Shown piece after piece: positions 1-5,364 of a stretch of DNA of 9,739 nt. Position 1 is the stretch's first letter. The number at the start of each line of letters is the position of its first letter. The stretch is from assembly GCA_964471535.1 (NCBI GenBank), contig CAYYHA010000157.1, forward strand, positions 1-9,739, read 5' to 3'. The notes below the pieces were generated by a model. The model worked only from the letters and a program-made list of their open reading frames with translations. It did no database searches and was not told the origin of the DNA. The position numbers and the translations under genes are program-made. The stretch is from CAYYHA01 sp964471535 (GTDB taxonomy: Bacteria; Myxococcota; Myxococcia; SLRQ01).

Positions 1-376
1 CGAGCCCGTCGCAGTTCTGATCGACGCCGTCCTTCGACGCGTCGGTGGCATCCGGATGGACCGCCGCGGAGGCATCGTCGCAGTCGCCGCCCTGCTCCGC
101 CCAGTGCCCCTGCTCCGGCGGGCACCCATGGGTGGGACTCACCGCAGCGTCCCCGAAGCCGTCTTCGTCGAGGTCAGGCCAGTAGTCGCGGGGATCGGCG
201 CACTCGGGCTCGGGCACACACACCCCGCGCTCTCCGTCGCACACGTAGCCCGGCAGACATCGGCCGTCGGTGCTGCAGGGCTTGCCCTCCAGCGAGAGCC
301 CCGCGGCCTAGCAGCCGAGCCCCGTCGCGAGGACCCCTAGGAGCGAAGCGGCCACCAAGATGCCTCGCCTTCGCAT
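1..376 (-). pseudogene. MopE-type metal-binding lipoprotein, interrupted by in-frame amber stop, 3' end off window
   Basis: Reading the minus strand from ATG 374-376, the product opens with a lipoprotein signal: an Arg-rich n-region (MRRRG), a hydrophobic core (ILVAASLLGVLA) and a cysteine at residue 22 (GLGC). An SD-like AGGATGGAG lies just upstream, so this start is preferred over the ATG at 383-385. The next codon is TAG (308-310). The same frame then stays open to the window edge and is clearly protein-like: Cys-rich (KPCSTDGRCLPGYVC), then Asp-rich motifs WPDLDEDGFGD, GGDCDD, VHPDATD and GVDQNCDG. These match the repeat of the MopE copper/metal-binding family (PF11617 type) common in myxobacterial surface proteins. 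The continuity argues for a once-intact gene with one nonsense change, or a base error, rather than a chance frame. If the stop is real, only a 22-residue signal peptide ending at the cysteine is made. Family assignment is by motif recognition only; the C-terminal part is not visible. Confidence 0.7.
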
Positions 377-435
377 GGGCTCCATCCTATCCGATTGGAC
401 GCCACTTGCATCCTCGGCCCCATCGCAGCGACGCG

Positions 436-472
436 TGCACCATCGTGGCGCACCATGCACCAATACGGTGGG
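436..472. promoter_or_regulatory. Two tandem NtrC-like activator sites (candidate upstream activating sequences)
   Basis: Site 1 (436-452) reads TGCACC-ATCGT-GGCGCA and site 2 (456-472) reads TGCACC-AATAC-GGTGGG. Both fit the dyad TGCACC-N5-GGTGCA known for NtrC: 11 of 12 and 10 of 12 fixed positions match, with exact 5-bp spacers. The TGCACC half-sites are 20 bp apart, about two helical turns, so bound dimers would lie on one face of the DNA. They sit at about -105 and -85 from the start predicted by the sigma-54 element at 514-530, a normal distance for an enhancer. The linked activator gene (1486-2979) has an NtrC-like recognition helix. Binding is inferred, not shown. The sites could also influence the divergent lipoprotein gene. 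Confidence 0.55.
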
Positions 473-513
473 AACACCTCGGCGAAGGCTCCCTGATTCT
501 CGGCACTTGGCAG

Positions 514-530
514 CTGGCGCAGTTGCTGCA
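514..530 (+). promoter_or_regulatory. Candidate sigma-54 (-24/-12) promoter of the MBL-activator unit
   Basis: The sequence C-TGGCGC-AGTTG-CTGCA matches the RpoN consensus YTGGCAC-N5-TTGCW at most positions. The near-invariant GG (516-517) and GC (528-529) are separated by exactly 10 bp. Transcription would start near 541, giving a leader of about 43 nt before the ATG at 584. The overlapping TTGGCA (507-512) and TTGCT (523-527) look similar but have the wrong spacing when paired. The upstream dyads and the downstream sigma-54 activator gene raise the likelihood that this is a true promoter. Confidence 0.55.
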
Positions 531-570
531 CAGGCACCGCCATGCCCACACACCCACCCATCACCCCAAC

Positions 571-578
571 GAGAGGAG
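571..578 (+). promoter_or_regulatory. Ribosome binding site fixing the MBL start
   Basis: GAGAGGAG ends 5 nt before the ATG at 584. It decides this start over the in-frame ATG at 542, which would add a Pro/Thr/His-rich stretch unlike any MBL N-terminus. Confidence 0.75.
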
Positions 579-583
579 CTGCC

Positions 584-1417
584 ATGCGAGTCGAGTTCTT
601 TGGTGTCCGCGGATCCATCGCCCACGCCGGCCCCGAGGTGAGCCGCGTCGGTGGCAACACGGCCTGCGTGATGGTCGAAGCCGGCGAGAGCCGGATCATC
701 CTCGACGCGGGCACGGGCCTGCGCGCCCTCGGCGAGCGGCTCGTGCGCGAATCGAAGGCCCGAGCCCGACCCATCCAGGCGACGCTACTCTTCACTCACC
801 TCCACTGGGATCACATCCAAGGTTTCCCCTTCTTCGTCCCCGCGTACCTACCGGAAACCGAGCTCCACCTCTTCGGCCCCCTAGGTGAAGACGGAAGCCG
901 GCAGCTCGAGGACGTGCTCGACCAACAGATGAGACCCCCGACCTTTCCCGTCCGGCTCTCCGCGATGGCCGCCACCAAGCACTTCTCCAGCCTCTCGGGC
1001 GGCGAGACCTTCGACGTGGGGGAGGCGAGGATTCGCTCGACTCCCCTCCACCACCCGCAACGCTGCCTCGGGTATCGCATCGAACACGCCGGCCGGGCGG
1101 TGGTCTTCTGCACCGACACGGAACCCCTTCCGGGCGGCGAGATACCCGAGCGCATCCTCGATCTGGCGGCGGGTGCCGACCTGCTCATCTACGACGCGCA
1201 GTACACCCCCGAGGAGTACCCCGCGCACCGCGGGTGGGGGCATTCGACTTGGAGGGATGCCGTGGCCGTGGCCCGGGCGGCGGGCGTCGAGCGCTTGGCC
1301 CTCTTTCACCACGATCCCTCTCATGACGACGCGACGGTCGCGGCCATCGAACGCTCCGCCCAGGCGCTCTTCCCCACGGCCTTCGCCGCCCGTGAAGGAT
1401 GCGCGGTGCAACTGTGA
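584..1417 (+). CDS. MBL-fold metallo-hydrolase
   Basis: A 277-residue single-domain metallo-beta-lactamase-fold hydrolase, probably cytoplasmic because no signal peptide is seen. The family N-terminus is clear: FFGVRGS (5-11), RVGGNTACV (21-29) and ILDAGTGLRALG (39-50). The di-metal site motif HxHxDH is THLHWDHIQG, with H72, H74, D76 and H77. Further likely ligands are H157 (TPLHHP) and D178 (FCTDTEP), with YDAQYTPEEYP, GWGHSTW and a late HHDP motif following. This is the COG1235/PhnP-RNase Z-like branch, often labelled in databases as a possible cyclic-nucleotide phosphodiesterase. The substrate cannot be read from the sequence. It is the first gene of a probable two-gene sigma-54-driven unit and lies just before, or overlaps by 4 nt, the activator gene. 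That pairing suggests its product or substrate is linked to the signal sensed by the activator's GAF domain, which is inference. Fold certain, reaction uncertain. Confidence 0.92.
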   Translation: MRVEFFGVRGSIAHAGPEVSRVGGNTACVMVEAGESRIILDAGTGLRALGERLVRESKARARPIQATLLFTHLHWDHIQGFPFFVPAYLPETELHLFGPLGEDGSRQLEDVLDQQMRPPTFPVRLSAMAATKHFSSLSGGETFDVGEARIRSTPLHHPQRCLGYRIEHAGRAVVFCTDTEPLPGGEIPERILDLAAGADLLIYDAQYTPEEYPAHRGWGHSTWRDAVAVARAAGVERLALFHHDPSHDDATVAAIERSAQALFPTAFAAREGCAVQL

Positions 1418-1485
1418 GGCGCCAGGTGTCGTCCGCAGGTGCCGCAACGCAGAGGCGAGCCACTTGGGTTAAGCTGCTCGGCGCC

Positions 1486-2979
1486 ATGGCACCCCTGGCC
1501 GCCGATCCCATTCTCGCCACCGGCGAGCTCGTCGACCGCGAGGTCGCGCTCTCCGAACTGCTCAAGACCTTGGTGGCGCGCATCGCCCGATCGATGGACG
1601 CGGATCGGGGCACCCTGTTCCTCCTCGATCCGACGCGGGGTGAGCTGTTCACCACTGCCGCCGAACTGCCCGAGCTGCCGGAGATCCGCCTGAAGGTGGG
1701 ACAGGGGGTCGCCGGCTACGTAGCGAAGCACGGTGAGCCCGTGAACGTTCCGACGACCGACGACGACCCCCGCTTCTACCGTGGCGTCGACGAAGAGACC
1801 GGTTACGTGACCCGCTCGATCCTCGCGGTCCCGGTGCCCGACAGCTCGGGTCGTATCATCGGCGTCGTTCAGCTACTGAACAAACTCAGCGGGGCATTCA
1901 CCAGCGAAGACTGCGTACGCCTGCAGGAGCTGGCGCGTCAGGCTGGGGTCGCCCTCGAGGCGACCACGCTCTACGATGCGATCTACCGTCGACCCGAAGG
2001 CGCGGAAAAGCCGGTACCACTGGCCTGTCGCTTCAACCGCATCCTCGGGGAATCCCCCGCGATGCAGCAAGCCTATCGGCTCCTCACCCGTGCTGCCGAC
2101 AGCGAGGCCACGGTCCTGATCCGCGGGGAGAGCGGCACTGGCAAGGAACTGTTCGCTCGCGCCGTGCACGTCAATTCACGGCGTCGCTCGGGGCCGTTCG
2201 TGAAGGTCGACTGCGCAGCGCTGCCGGCTCAGCTCATCGAGAACGAGCTCTTTGGGCACGAGCGAGGCGCCTACACGGGTGCGGAACGGCGCGCGGAGGG
2301 CAAGGTCGACGCGGCGGCGGGAGGCACCCTGTTCTTGGACGAAATCGGCGAGCTGCCGCTCGCCGCCCAGGGGAAGCTTCTGCGACTGCTCCAAGATCAC
2401 GAGTTCGACCGCGTCGGCGGGACGCAGCCGGTCAAGGCCGATGTACGCATCGTCGCGGCCACCAACCGGAACCTCGAGGAGATGGTGGAGGCGGGGACCT
2501 TTCGCAGCGACCTGTACTACCGGATCAAGGTGGTAGAACTCTTCCTGCCCCCCTTACGCGAACGCGGCCGCTCGGATTTGGTGGCGCTCACGCGGCACTT
2601 TCTCGTGGCCGCGGCGCGCCGCCACGGCCGGCCCGTGAGAGAGTTGAGCGAAGAGGCGTGGGAGCGGCTGTCGGCCTGGCATTGGCCGGGCAACGTACGG
2701 GAGCTCGAGAACTGCATCGAGAGCGCGGTGGTCATCGGGGAAGGGCAGGTCCTCGAGGCGGACGACCTTCCCCTCCCCACCCGAACTCGGGCGCGCCCCC
2801 ACGGGGTCCGACCCGACGGCGGGGTCCGACCCGACGGTGACCTCTCTCTCGAAGCCGCCGAGCGCCGACACATCTTGAGCGTGCTCGAGCGCACCGGGGG
2901 GCACCGAGGCCGCGCGGCGGAGCTGCTGGGCATCGGTCGAAATACCCTCGCCCGCAAGCTGAAGCGCTGGGGCCTGTAA
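1486..2979 (+). CDS. GAF-domain sigma-54-dependent (NtrC-family) transcriptional activator
   Basis: A 497-residue enhancer-binding protein with three domains. Residues about 20-165 are a GAF sensor ending in LLNKLSGAFTSED (N132, K133, F138, D142), close to the NKFDE signature of cyclic-nucleotide GAF domains but with Cys for the last Glu. A central AAA+ domain follows: Walker A GESGTGKE (214-221), the sigma-54 contact loop as GAYTGA (261-266, the tolerated Phe-to-Tyr variant), Walker B LFLDEIGE (D285, E286), and arginine-finger region FRSDLYYRI. The C-terminal Fis-type HTH ends GRNTLARKLKRWGL, very like NtrC (GRNTLTRKLKELG). There is no receiver domain, so control is presumably by ligand at the GAF. 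ATG 1486 is chosen because it fits the domain start, but it lacks an SD. GTG 1414, overlapping the previous stop (GTGA) with GAAGGA at 1394-1399, would add 24 residues and give translational coupling. Sites resembling NtrC targets lie upstream of the unit, suggesting autoregulation. Confidence 0.95.
   Translation: MAPLAADPILATGELVDREVALSELLKTLVARIARSMDADRGTLFLLDPTRGELFTTAAELPELPEIRLKVGQGVAGYVAKHGEPVNVPTTDDDPRFYRGVDEETGYVTRSILAVPVPDSSGRIIGVVQLLNKLSGAFTSEDCVRLQELARQAGVALEATTLYDAIYRRPEGAEKPVPLACRFNRILGESPAMQQAYRLLTRAADSEATVLIRGESGTGKELFARAVHVNSRRRSGPFVKVDCAALPAQLIENELFGHERGAYTGAERRAEGKVDAAAGGTLFLDEIGELPLAAQGKLLRLLQDHEFDRVGGTQPVKADVRIVAATNRNLEEMVEAGTFRSDLYYRIKVVELFLPPLRERGRSDLVALTRHFLVAAARRHGRPVRELSEEAWERLSAWHWPGNVRELENCIESAVVIGEGQVLEADDLPLPTRTRARPHGVRPDGGVRPDGDLSLEAAERRHILSVLERTGGHRGRAAELLGIGRNTLARKLKRWGL
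2803..2838 (+). repeat. 18-bp tandem duplication in the activator linker
   Basis: GGGGTCCGACCCGACGGC is followed at once by GGGGTCCGACCCGACGGT, 17 of 18 bases identical. In frame this encodes GVRPDG twice, in the flexible linker between the AAA+ domain and the HTH. It lengthens the linker by six residues and keeps the frame, so it is probably neutral. Confidence 0.9.
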
Positions 2980-3105
2980 GCCGATCGAAACGGCCGCGCG
3001 GCCGGACGCGCGAGGGGCGTGCACGCCCGAAACCCACAGCGCCTGACCGCAGCTTCACCGCTTTTAGCCGGCCCCGGCGGCCGAGGCCTCTCGCGTCCCG
3101 GCGCG
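2980..3105. other. Convergent intergenic region with GC-rich hairpins
   Basis: This 126-bp gap separates two convergent genes. It holds a perfect 14-bp palindrome CGGCCGCGCGGCCG (2991-3004), 12 bp after the activator stop, and further GGCC-rich inverted repeats near 3068-3090. None is followed by a T-tract on either strand, so a Rho-independent terminator cannot be claimed. The hairpins may still act with Rho or protect 3' ends. Confidence 0.4.
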
Positions 3106-3654
3106 TCAGGCCTCCGGCGGGCGGCCGGCGGCCACGCGCCGGCGCATCGCCTCGACGTAGCGCTCGAACTCGGGCGAGTCCATCCGGTAGGCGAGCAGAG
3201 ACAGCTCGAAGCTGCGCCCGGCGCCGTCCTCGAAGGCAACCACCCGCCGCTGGCCGATGGGCATGCGCAGCCTGGCCCGCTGCATCGGGGCATCCCCGAC
3301 GGAAAGCCCGATCGACATGTCCAGGCCGTCGACCGCCCCCAAGGGATCGAGCACGATGCACATGGGGGCCGAGCCCTCTTCCGCCACGGCGGGAACGGAT
3401 CCCTCCCCCCACAGGGTGGGCGGAAGCGACTGCAGCTCGATGCGGGTGGGCCGGCCCGCCTCGCCCACCACGCGCGGGTTCATCACCACCTGCCCTTCCG
3501 CATCGCGAAGCTCGAGATCGAAGAAGAGGGGATCGCCCGGATGCGCCCCCACCTGCCGTGCCGCCCGCCCCGCCGGTGAGGCCACCTGGGATGCCCAGGC
3601 GAGGAGCAGCACGGCGGCGGCGAAGGCAGCGGTGAGATGGACGGTACGGTTCAT
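3106..3654 (-). CDS. Exported protein of unknown function
   Basis: A 182-residue protein I do not recognise. The N-terminus is a plausible Sec signal peptide: MNRT, hydrophobic core VHLTAAFAAAVLLLAWA, and a small-residue cleavage region about residues 22-30 (SQVASPAGRAA). The mature part is predicted beta-rich: FFDLELRDAEGQVVMNPRVV resembles the short strand pattern 'DxxGxVxxxPRxxxxxGxxxxI' seen in some secreted and secretin-associated proteins, but that is too weak for a family call. It contains a single Cys in the mature chain and ends in an Arg-rich amphipathic stretch (FERYVEAMRRRVAAG). The start has a purine-rich GAGGGGGAG directly upstream on the minus strand. It lies convergent to the activator and divergent from the DUF4149 gene, so it is probably its own transcription unit. 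Confidence 0.75.
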   Translation of the reverse strand: MNRTVHLTAAFAAAVLLLAWASQVASPAGRAARQVGAHPGDPLFFDLELRDAEGQVVMNPRVVGEAGRPTRIELQSLPPTLWGEGSVPAVAEEGSAPMCIVLDPLGAVDGLDMSIGLSVGDAPMQRARLRMPIGQRRVVAFEDGAGRSFELSLLAYRMDSPEFERYVEAMRRRVAAGRPPEA

Positions 3655-3909
3655 GGCTCCCCCTCGAAGCGCGCGGGCGATGCCGCATAGGGTAGGCAGT
3701 TTTCCGGTCCCGTGCCAGACCGTTCAGGTCCCGTGCCAGCGGGCCGCGACGACCTGGACCGGCCCAAGCTCCGAAGATCGCACGGGGTGGCCGGGGCGTC
3801 CGCTCGAACGCGGGCGGCGCCCCTGTGGCAGCCGTGCCCTGGGGTGTGCGGATTTTTTTCCATGTGCCTCTGTCCTTGGACGCACGAGCGGGGCAAAAGG
3901 TTCGTCGCC
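3655..3909. other. Divergent intergenic region
   Basis: This 255-bp gap separates two divergent genes and must hold both promoters. Apart from the 21-bp-period direct repeat it contains a run of seven Ts at 3853-3859, notable in such GC-rich DNA, about 50 bp before the DUF4149 start. The DNA before the T-run can form only a short stem (GGCA-GCCG-TGCC at 3826-3837), so an attenuator is not supported. AAAAGG, ending 9 nt before ATG 3910, is the likely RBS. I see no convincing -35/-10 pair. Confidence 0.4.
3702..3739. repeat. Direct repeat pair with 21-bp period in a divergent promoter region
   Basis: GGTCCCGTGCCAG occurs at 3706-3718 and 3727-3739. With the preceding TTC-C/TTC-A the match is 16 of 17 bases (3702-3718, 3723-3739). 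The 21-bp period is two helical turns, as expected for a regulator binding twice on one DNA face. It sits about 50-85 bp upstream of the minus-strand start at 3654 and 170-208 bp upstream of the plus-strand start at 3910. A role as an operator is inference. Confidence 0.5.
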
Positions 3910-4386
3910 ATGCCGAACCTCACCTACATCGCGCTCCACGGCCTGTGGCTTTCCGCCCTCGCCCTGTGGCTCGGTGGCCTCGCCTTCGCCGTCTTCGTCG
4001 CGGCGCCGGTGACCTTCGAGACCCTGCCCACCCGCGCCGAGGCGGGACACCTGGTGGGCAGGATGCTCCGGCGCTTCGAGCGCTTCGCGCTGCCGTGCCT
4101 CGGCCTCCTTGCCGCCACCGGCGGGGCGAAGTTCGCCCTCTTCGAGAACCCCACGCCGCCGATCCTCCTGCGCTACGCCCTCCTCTTCGCGGCGGCGCTC
4201 GCCGCCCTGATCTCGAGCCTGTGGCTCTCCCCCACCCTCGCCGAGCTCCGGGCGCGCCTCGACCCCATCGACGCAGTGCCCGAAGAGGACCCGGCGCGGC
4301 GCCGTTTTCGCACCCTCCACGGGCTCTCCATGGCGCTTTCCCTGCTGCAGCTCCTCCTCGGAGCGGGGGTGCTCTTCCTCTCCTGA
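3910..4386 (+). CDS. DUF4149-type four-helix integral membrane protein
   Basis: A 158-residue inner-membrane protein with four predicted helices: about residues 5-33, 58-78, 84-107 and 136-157. Features fit the DUF4149 (TMEM205-like) family: an early helix with His (LHGLWLSALALWLGG, H10), a conserved-looking AAPVTFETLP after helix 1, an amphipathic RxxxRFERF segment before helix 2, and a last helix opening with LHGLSMALSLLQLLLG (H137). Helices 3 and 4 are joined by an acidic and basic cytoplasmic-type loop (DAVPEEDPARRRFR). The family has no firmly established biochemical role, so none is given. ATG 3910 is preferred to upstream in-frame starts because it gives the usual family N-terminus and has AAAAGG at 3895-3900. 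It is monocistronic in appearance, ending in a convergent intergenic region. Confidence 0.85.
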   Translation: MPNLTYIALHGLWLSALALWLGGLAFAVFVAAPVTFETLPTRAEAGHLVGRMLRRFERFALPCLGLLAATGGAKFALFENPTPPILLRYALLFAAALAALISSLWLSPTLAELRARLDPIDAVPEEDPARRRFRTLHGLSMALSLLQLLLGAGVLFLS

Positions 4387-4402
4387 GTCGTGCCACGCCC
4401 CG

Positions 4403-4416
4403 GCCCTCGCGAGGGC
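4403..4416 (+). terminator. Palindromic hairpin downstream of the DUF4149 gene
   Basis: GCCCTCGCGAGGGC is a perfect palindrome starting 17 bp after the stop codon. As RNA it forms a short, strong GC stem, but no T-run follows, so its role as a terminator is only possible. Confidence 0.3.
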
Positions 4417-4477
4417 AGGGGTGCCCCCCAAGGGCTCCGCGGCGCCCGCAGGGCTTTAGCGCGCCGCCAGGGCGGCC

Positions 4478-4522
4478 AAAGAAAACGGCCGGCCCCCGCC
4501 CGTAGCGGAACGGGGACCGGCC
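4478..4522 (-). terminator. Rho-independent terminator of the minus-strand gene at 4552-5061
   Basis: On the minus strand GGCCGGTCCCCG (4522-4511) pairs over 12 bp with CGGGGGCCGGCC (4498-4487), with a single G-U wobble. The 12-nt loop can itself pair CCG with CGG. The stem is followed at once by GTTTTCTTT (4486-4478). The stem start is 29 bp past the stop codon. This is a textbook intrinsic terminator and the clearest in the window. It would not act efficiently in the plus direction, where A residues precede the stem. Confidence 0.85.
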
Positions 4523-4551
4523 AGCGCGGGGGGTTCGTCTCGACGCGACCG

Positions 4552-5061
4552 CTACCGGGGCGCCCGGGCCAGGAGGCGCCGCCCGGCGCGGTCCACCGCC
4601 TGCCTGACCGCCAGGACAGGCTCGGCGAGGTGGCCGTCCTCGATCTGCCGGCCGATCGCATCCTCGTGCCAGCCACCCACGTACACGACGATGCCATCGG
4701 GGCTGCGGCGCACCTCGAGGGCCACCACGTCGCGCGCCCGCTTCAGCGCGCCCTCGTGGCGCCGCGAGAGACGGAGGCGCACGAGGTCGGGCTGCCGGCG
4801 AAGCTCCCGGCGAAAGGCTTCCAGGCGCGGGTCACGCCCGAGTTCGAAGAGAATCTTGTCGGCGGCGCGGCGGACCGAGGGGGCAGAAACGGTCGCCACC
4901 GGGTCGAGGTGCACCGTCGCGCAGCCGGCACCAGCCGCAAGGAGCAGGGCCGCGATCGTCCCCATCGCCGCGGCGAGGAGCGCCTGGGGCGGTGGCCGCG
5001 ACCGGCGCCGGGGGGGCGGCTCGAGGGTGTCCTTCAGGGAGAGGGGGGCGCGCGTTCCCAT
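4552..5061 (-). CDS. Membrane-anchored or lipoprotein-like protein of unknown function
   Basis: A 169-residue protein not recognised as any named family. From ATG 5059-5061 it has a polar, Pro/Arg-rich leader (PPPRRRSRPPP), then a hydrophobic segment about residues 27-45 (ALLAAAMGTIAALLLAAGAG) ending in GAGCATV, a weak lipobox-like Cys. The rest is soluble, rich in Arg and charged helices (ADKILFELGRDPRLEAFRRE), with a small beta-like element IVVYVGGWHED. It may be an inner-membrane-anchored or lipidated periplasmic protein. The start is uncertain: ATG 5077-5079 would add six residues, and ATG 4963-4965 would give a short signal peptide directly before GAGC but has no RBS. A strong terminator follows it, and 303 bp separate it from the kinase stop upstream, so it is likely a separate unit. 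Confidence 0.6.
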   Translation of the reverse strand: MGTRAPLSLKDTLEPPPRRRSRPPPQALLAAAMGTIAALLLAAGAGCATVHLDPVATVSAPSVRRAADKILFELGRDPRLEAFRRELRRQPDLVRLRLSRRHEGALKRARDVVALEVRRSPDGIVVYVGGWHEDAIGRQIEDGHLAEPVLAVRQAVDRAGRRLLARAPR

Positions 5062-5364
5062 GCCCGAGGTCCGTTCCATATCGGGGGTCCAATGCGCGCG
5101 CCGTGCCAAGAGGAGGCCCCGCCAGAACGGCGCCAAAGGGTGGCGACGGGCGGCTTGGGGCGGGTCCGCACCCACCCCTGGGTCGGCTGGGCCAGGGGCG
5201 CCGGGGCTCCTCGCAGCCGGACTCGCAAGGCCCGGCCTCGAGGCTGGAACCGCCGCGGTGGGGCGGCGCCTAGCCAGGTTCCCCGAAGGCAGAGCAGGCG
5301 CGTAGGCTCGCAGCAGGGCGTAGGGTCCCGGCGTGGGGTCGTGACCCGGGGCCCTGGTACGCCC
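5062..5364. other. Intergenic region between two minus-strand genes
   Basis: This stretch of about 300 bp lies between the kinase stop and the start of the downstream orphan. It is very GC-rich with many short GGGGC/CCGGG inverted repeats. A possible stem GGGTC...GACCC lies near 5325-5352, but no T-tract marks a terminator for the kinase gene. Minus-strand TTGGCA (5104-5109) and GATATG (5077-5082) are 21 bp apart, too far for a convincing promoter. I see no gene here. Confidence 0.4.

Noticed and set aside
507..527. TTGGCA ... TTGCT as an alternative sigma-54 promoter
   Set aside because: GG and GC are 14 bp apart instead of 10. The overlapping element at 514-530 has the right spacing.
337..795. 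Minus-strand open frame antisense to the MBL gene and upstream region
   Set aside because: No domain, no RBS, and it covers the control region and the start of a clear MBL gene.
3826..3859. Attenuator-like hairpin before the seven-T run
   Set aside because: Only a 4-bp stem can be drawn, and it is not adjacent to the T-run. It is too weak to call a terminator.
5077..5109. Minus-strand TTGGCA and GATATG as a housekeeping promoter
   Set aside because: The 21-bp spacer is too long and the -10-like box is poor.
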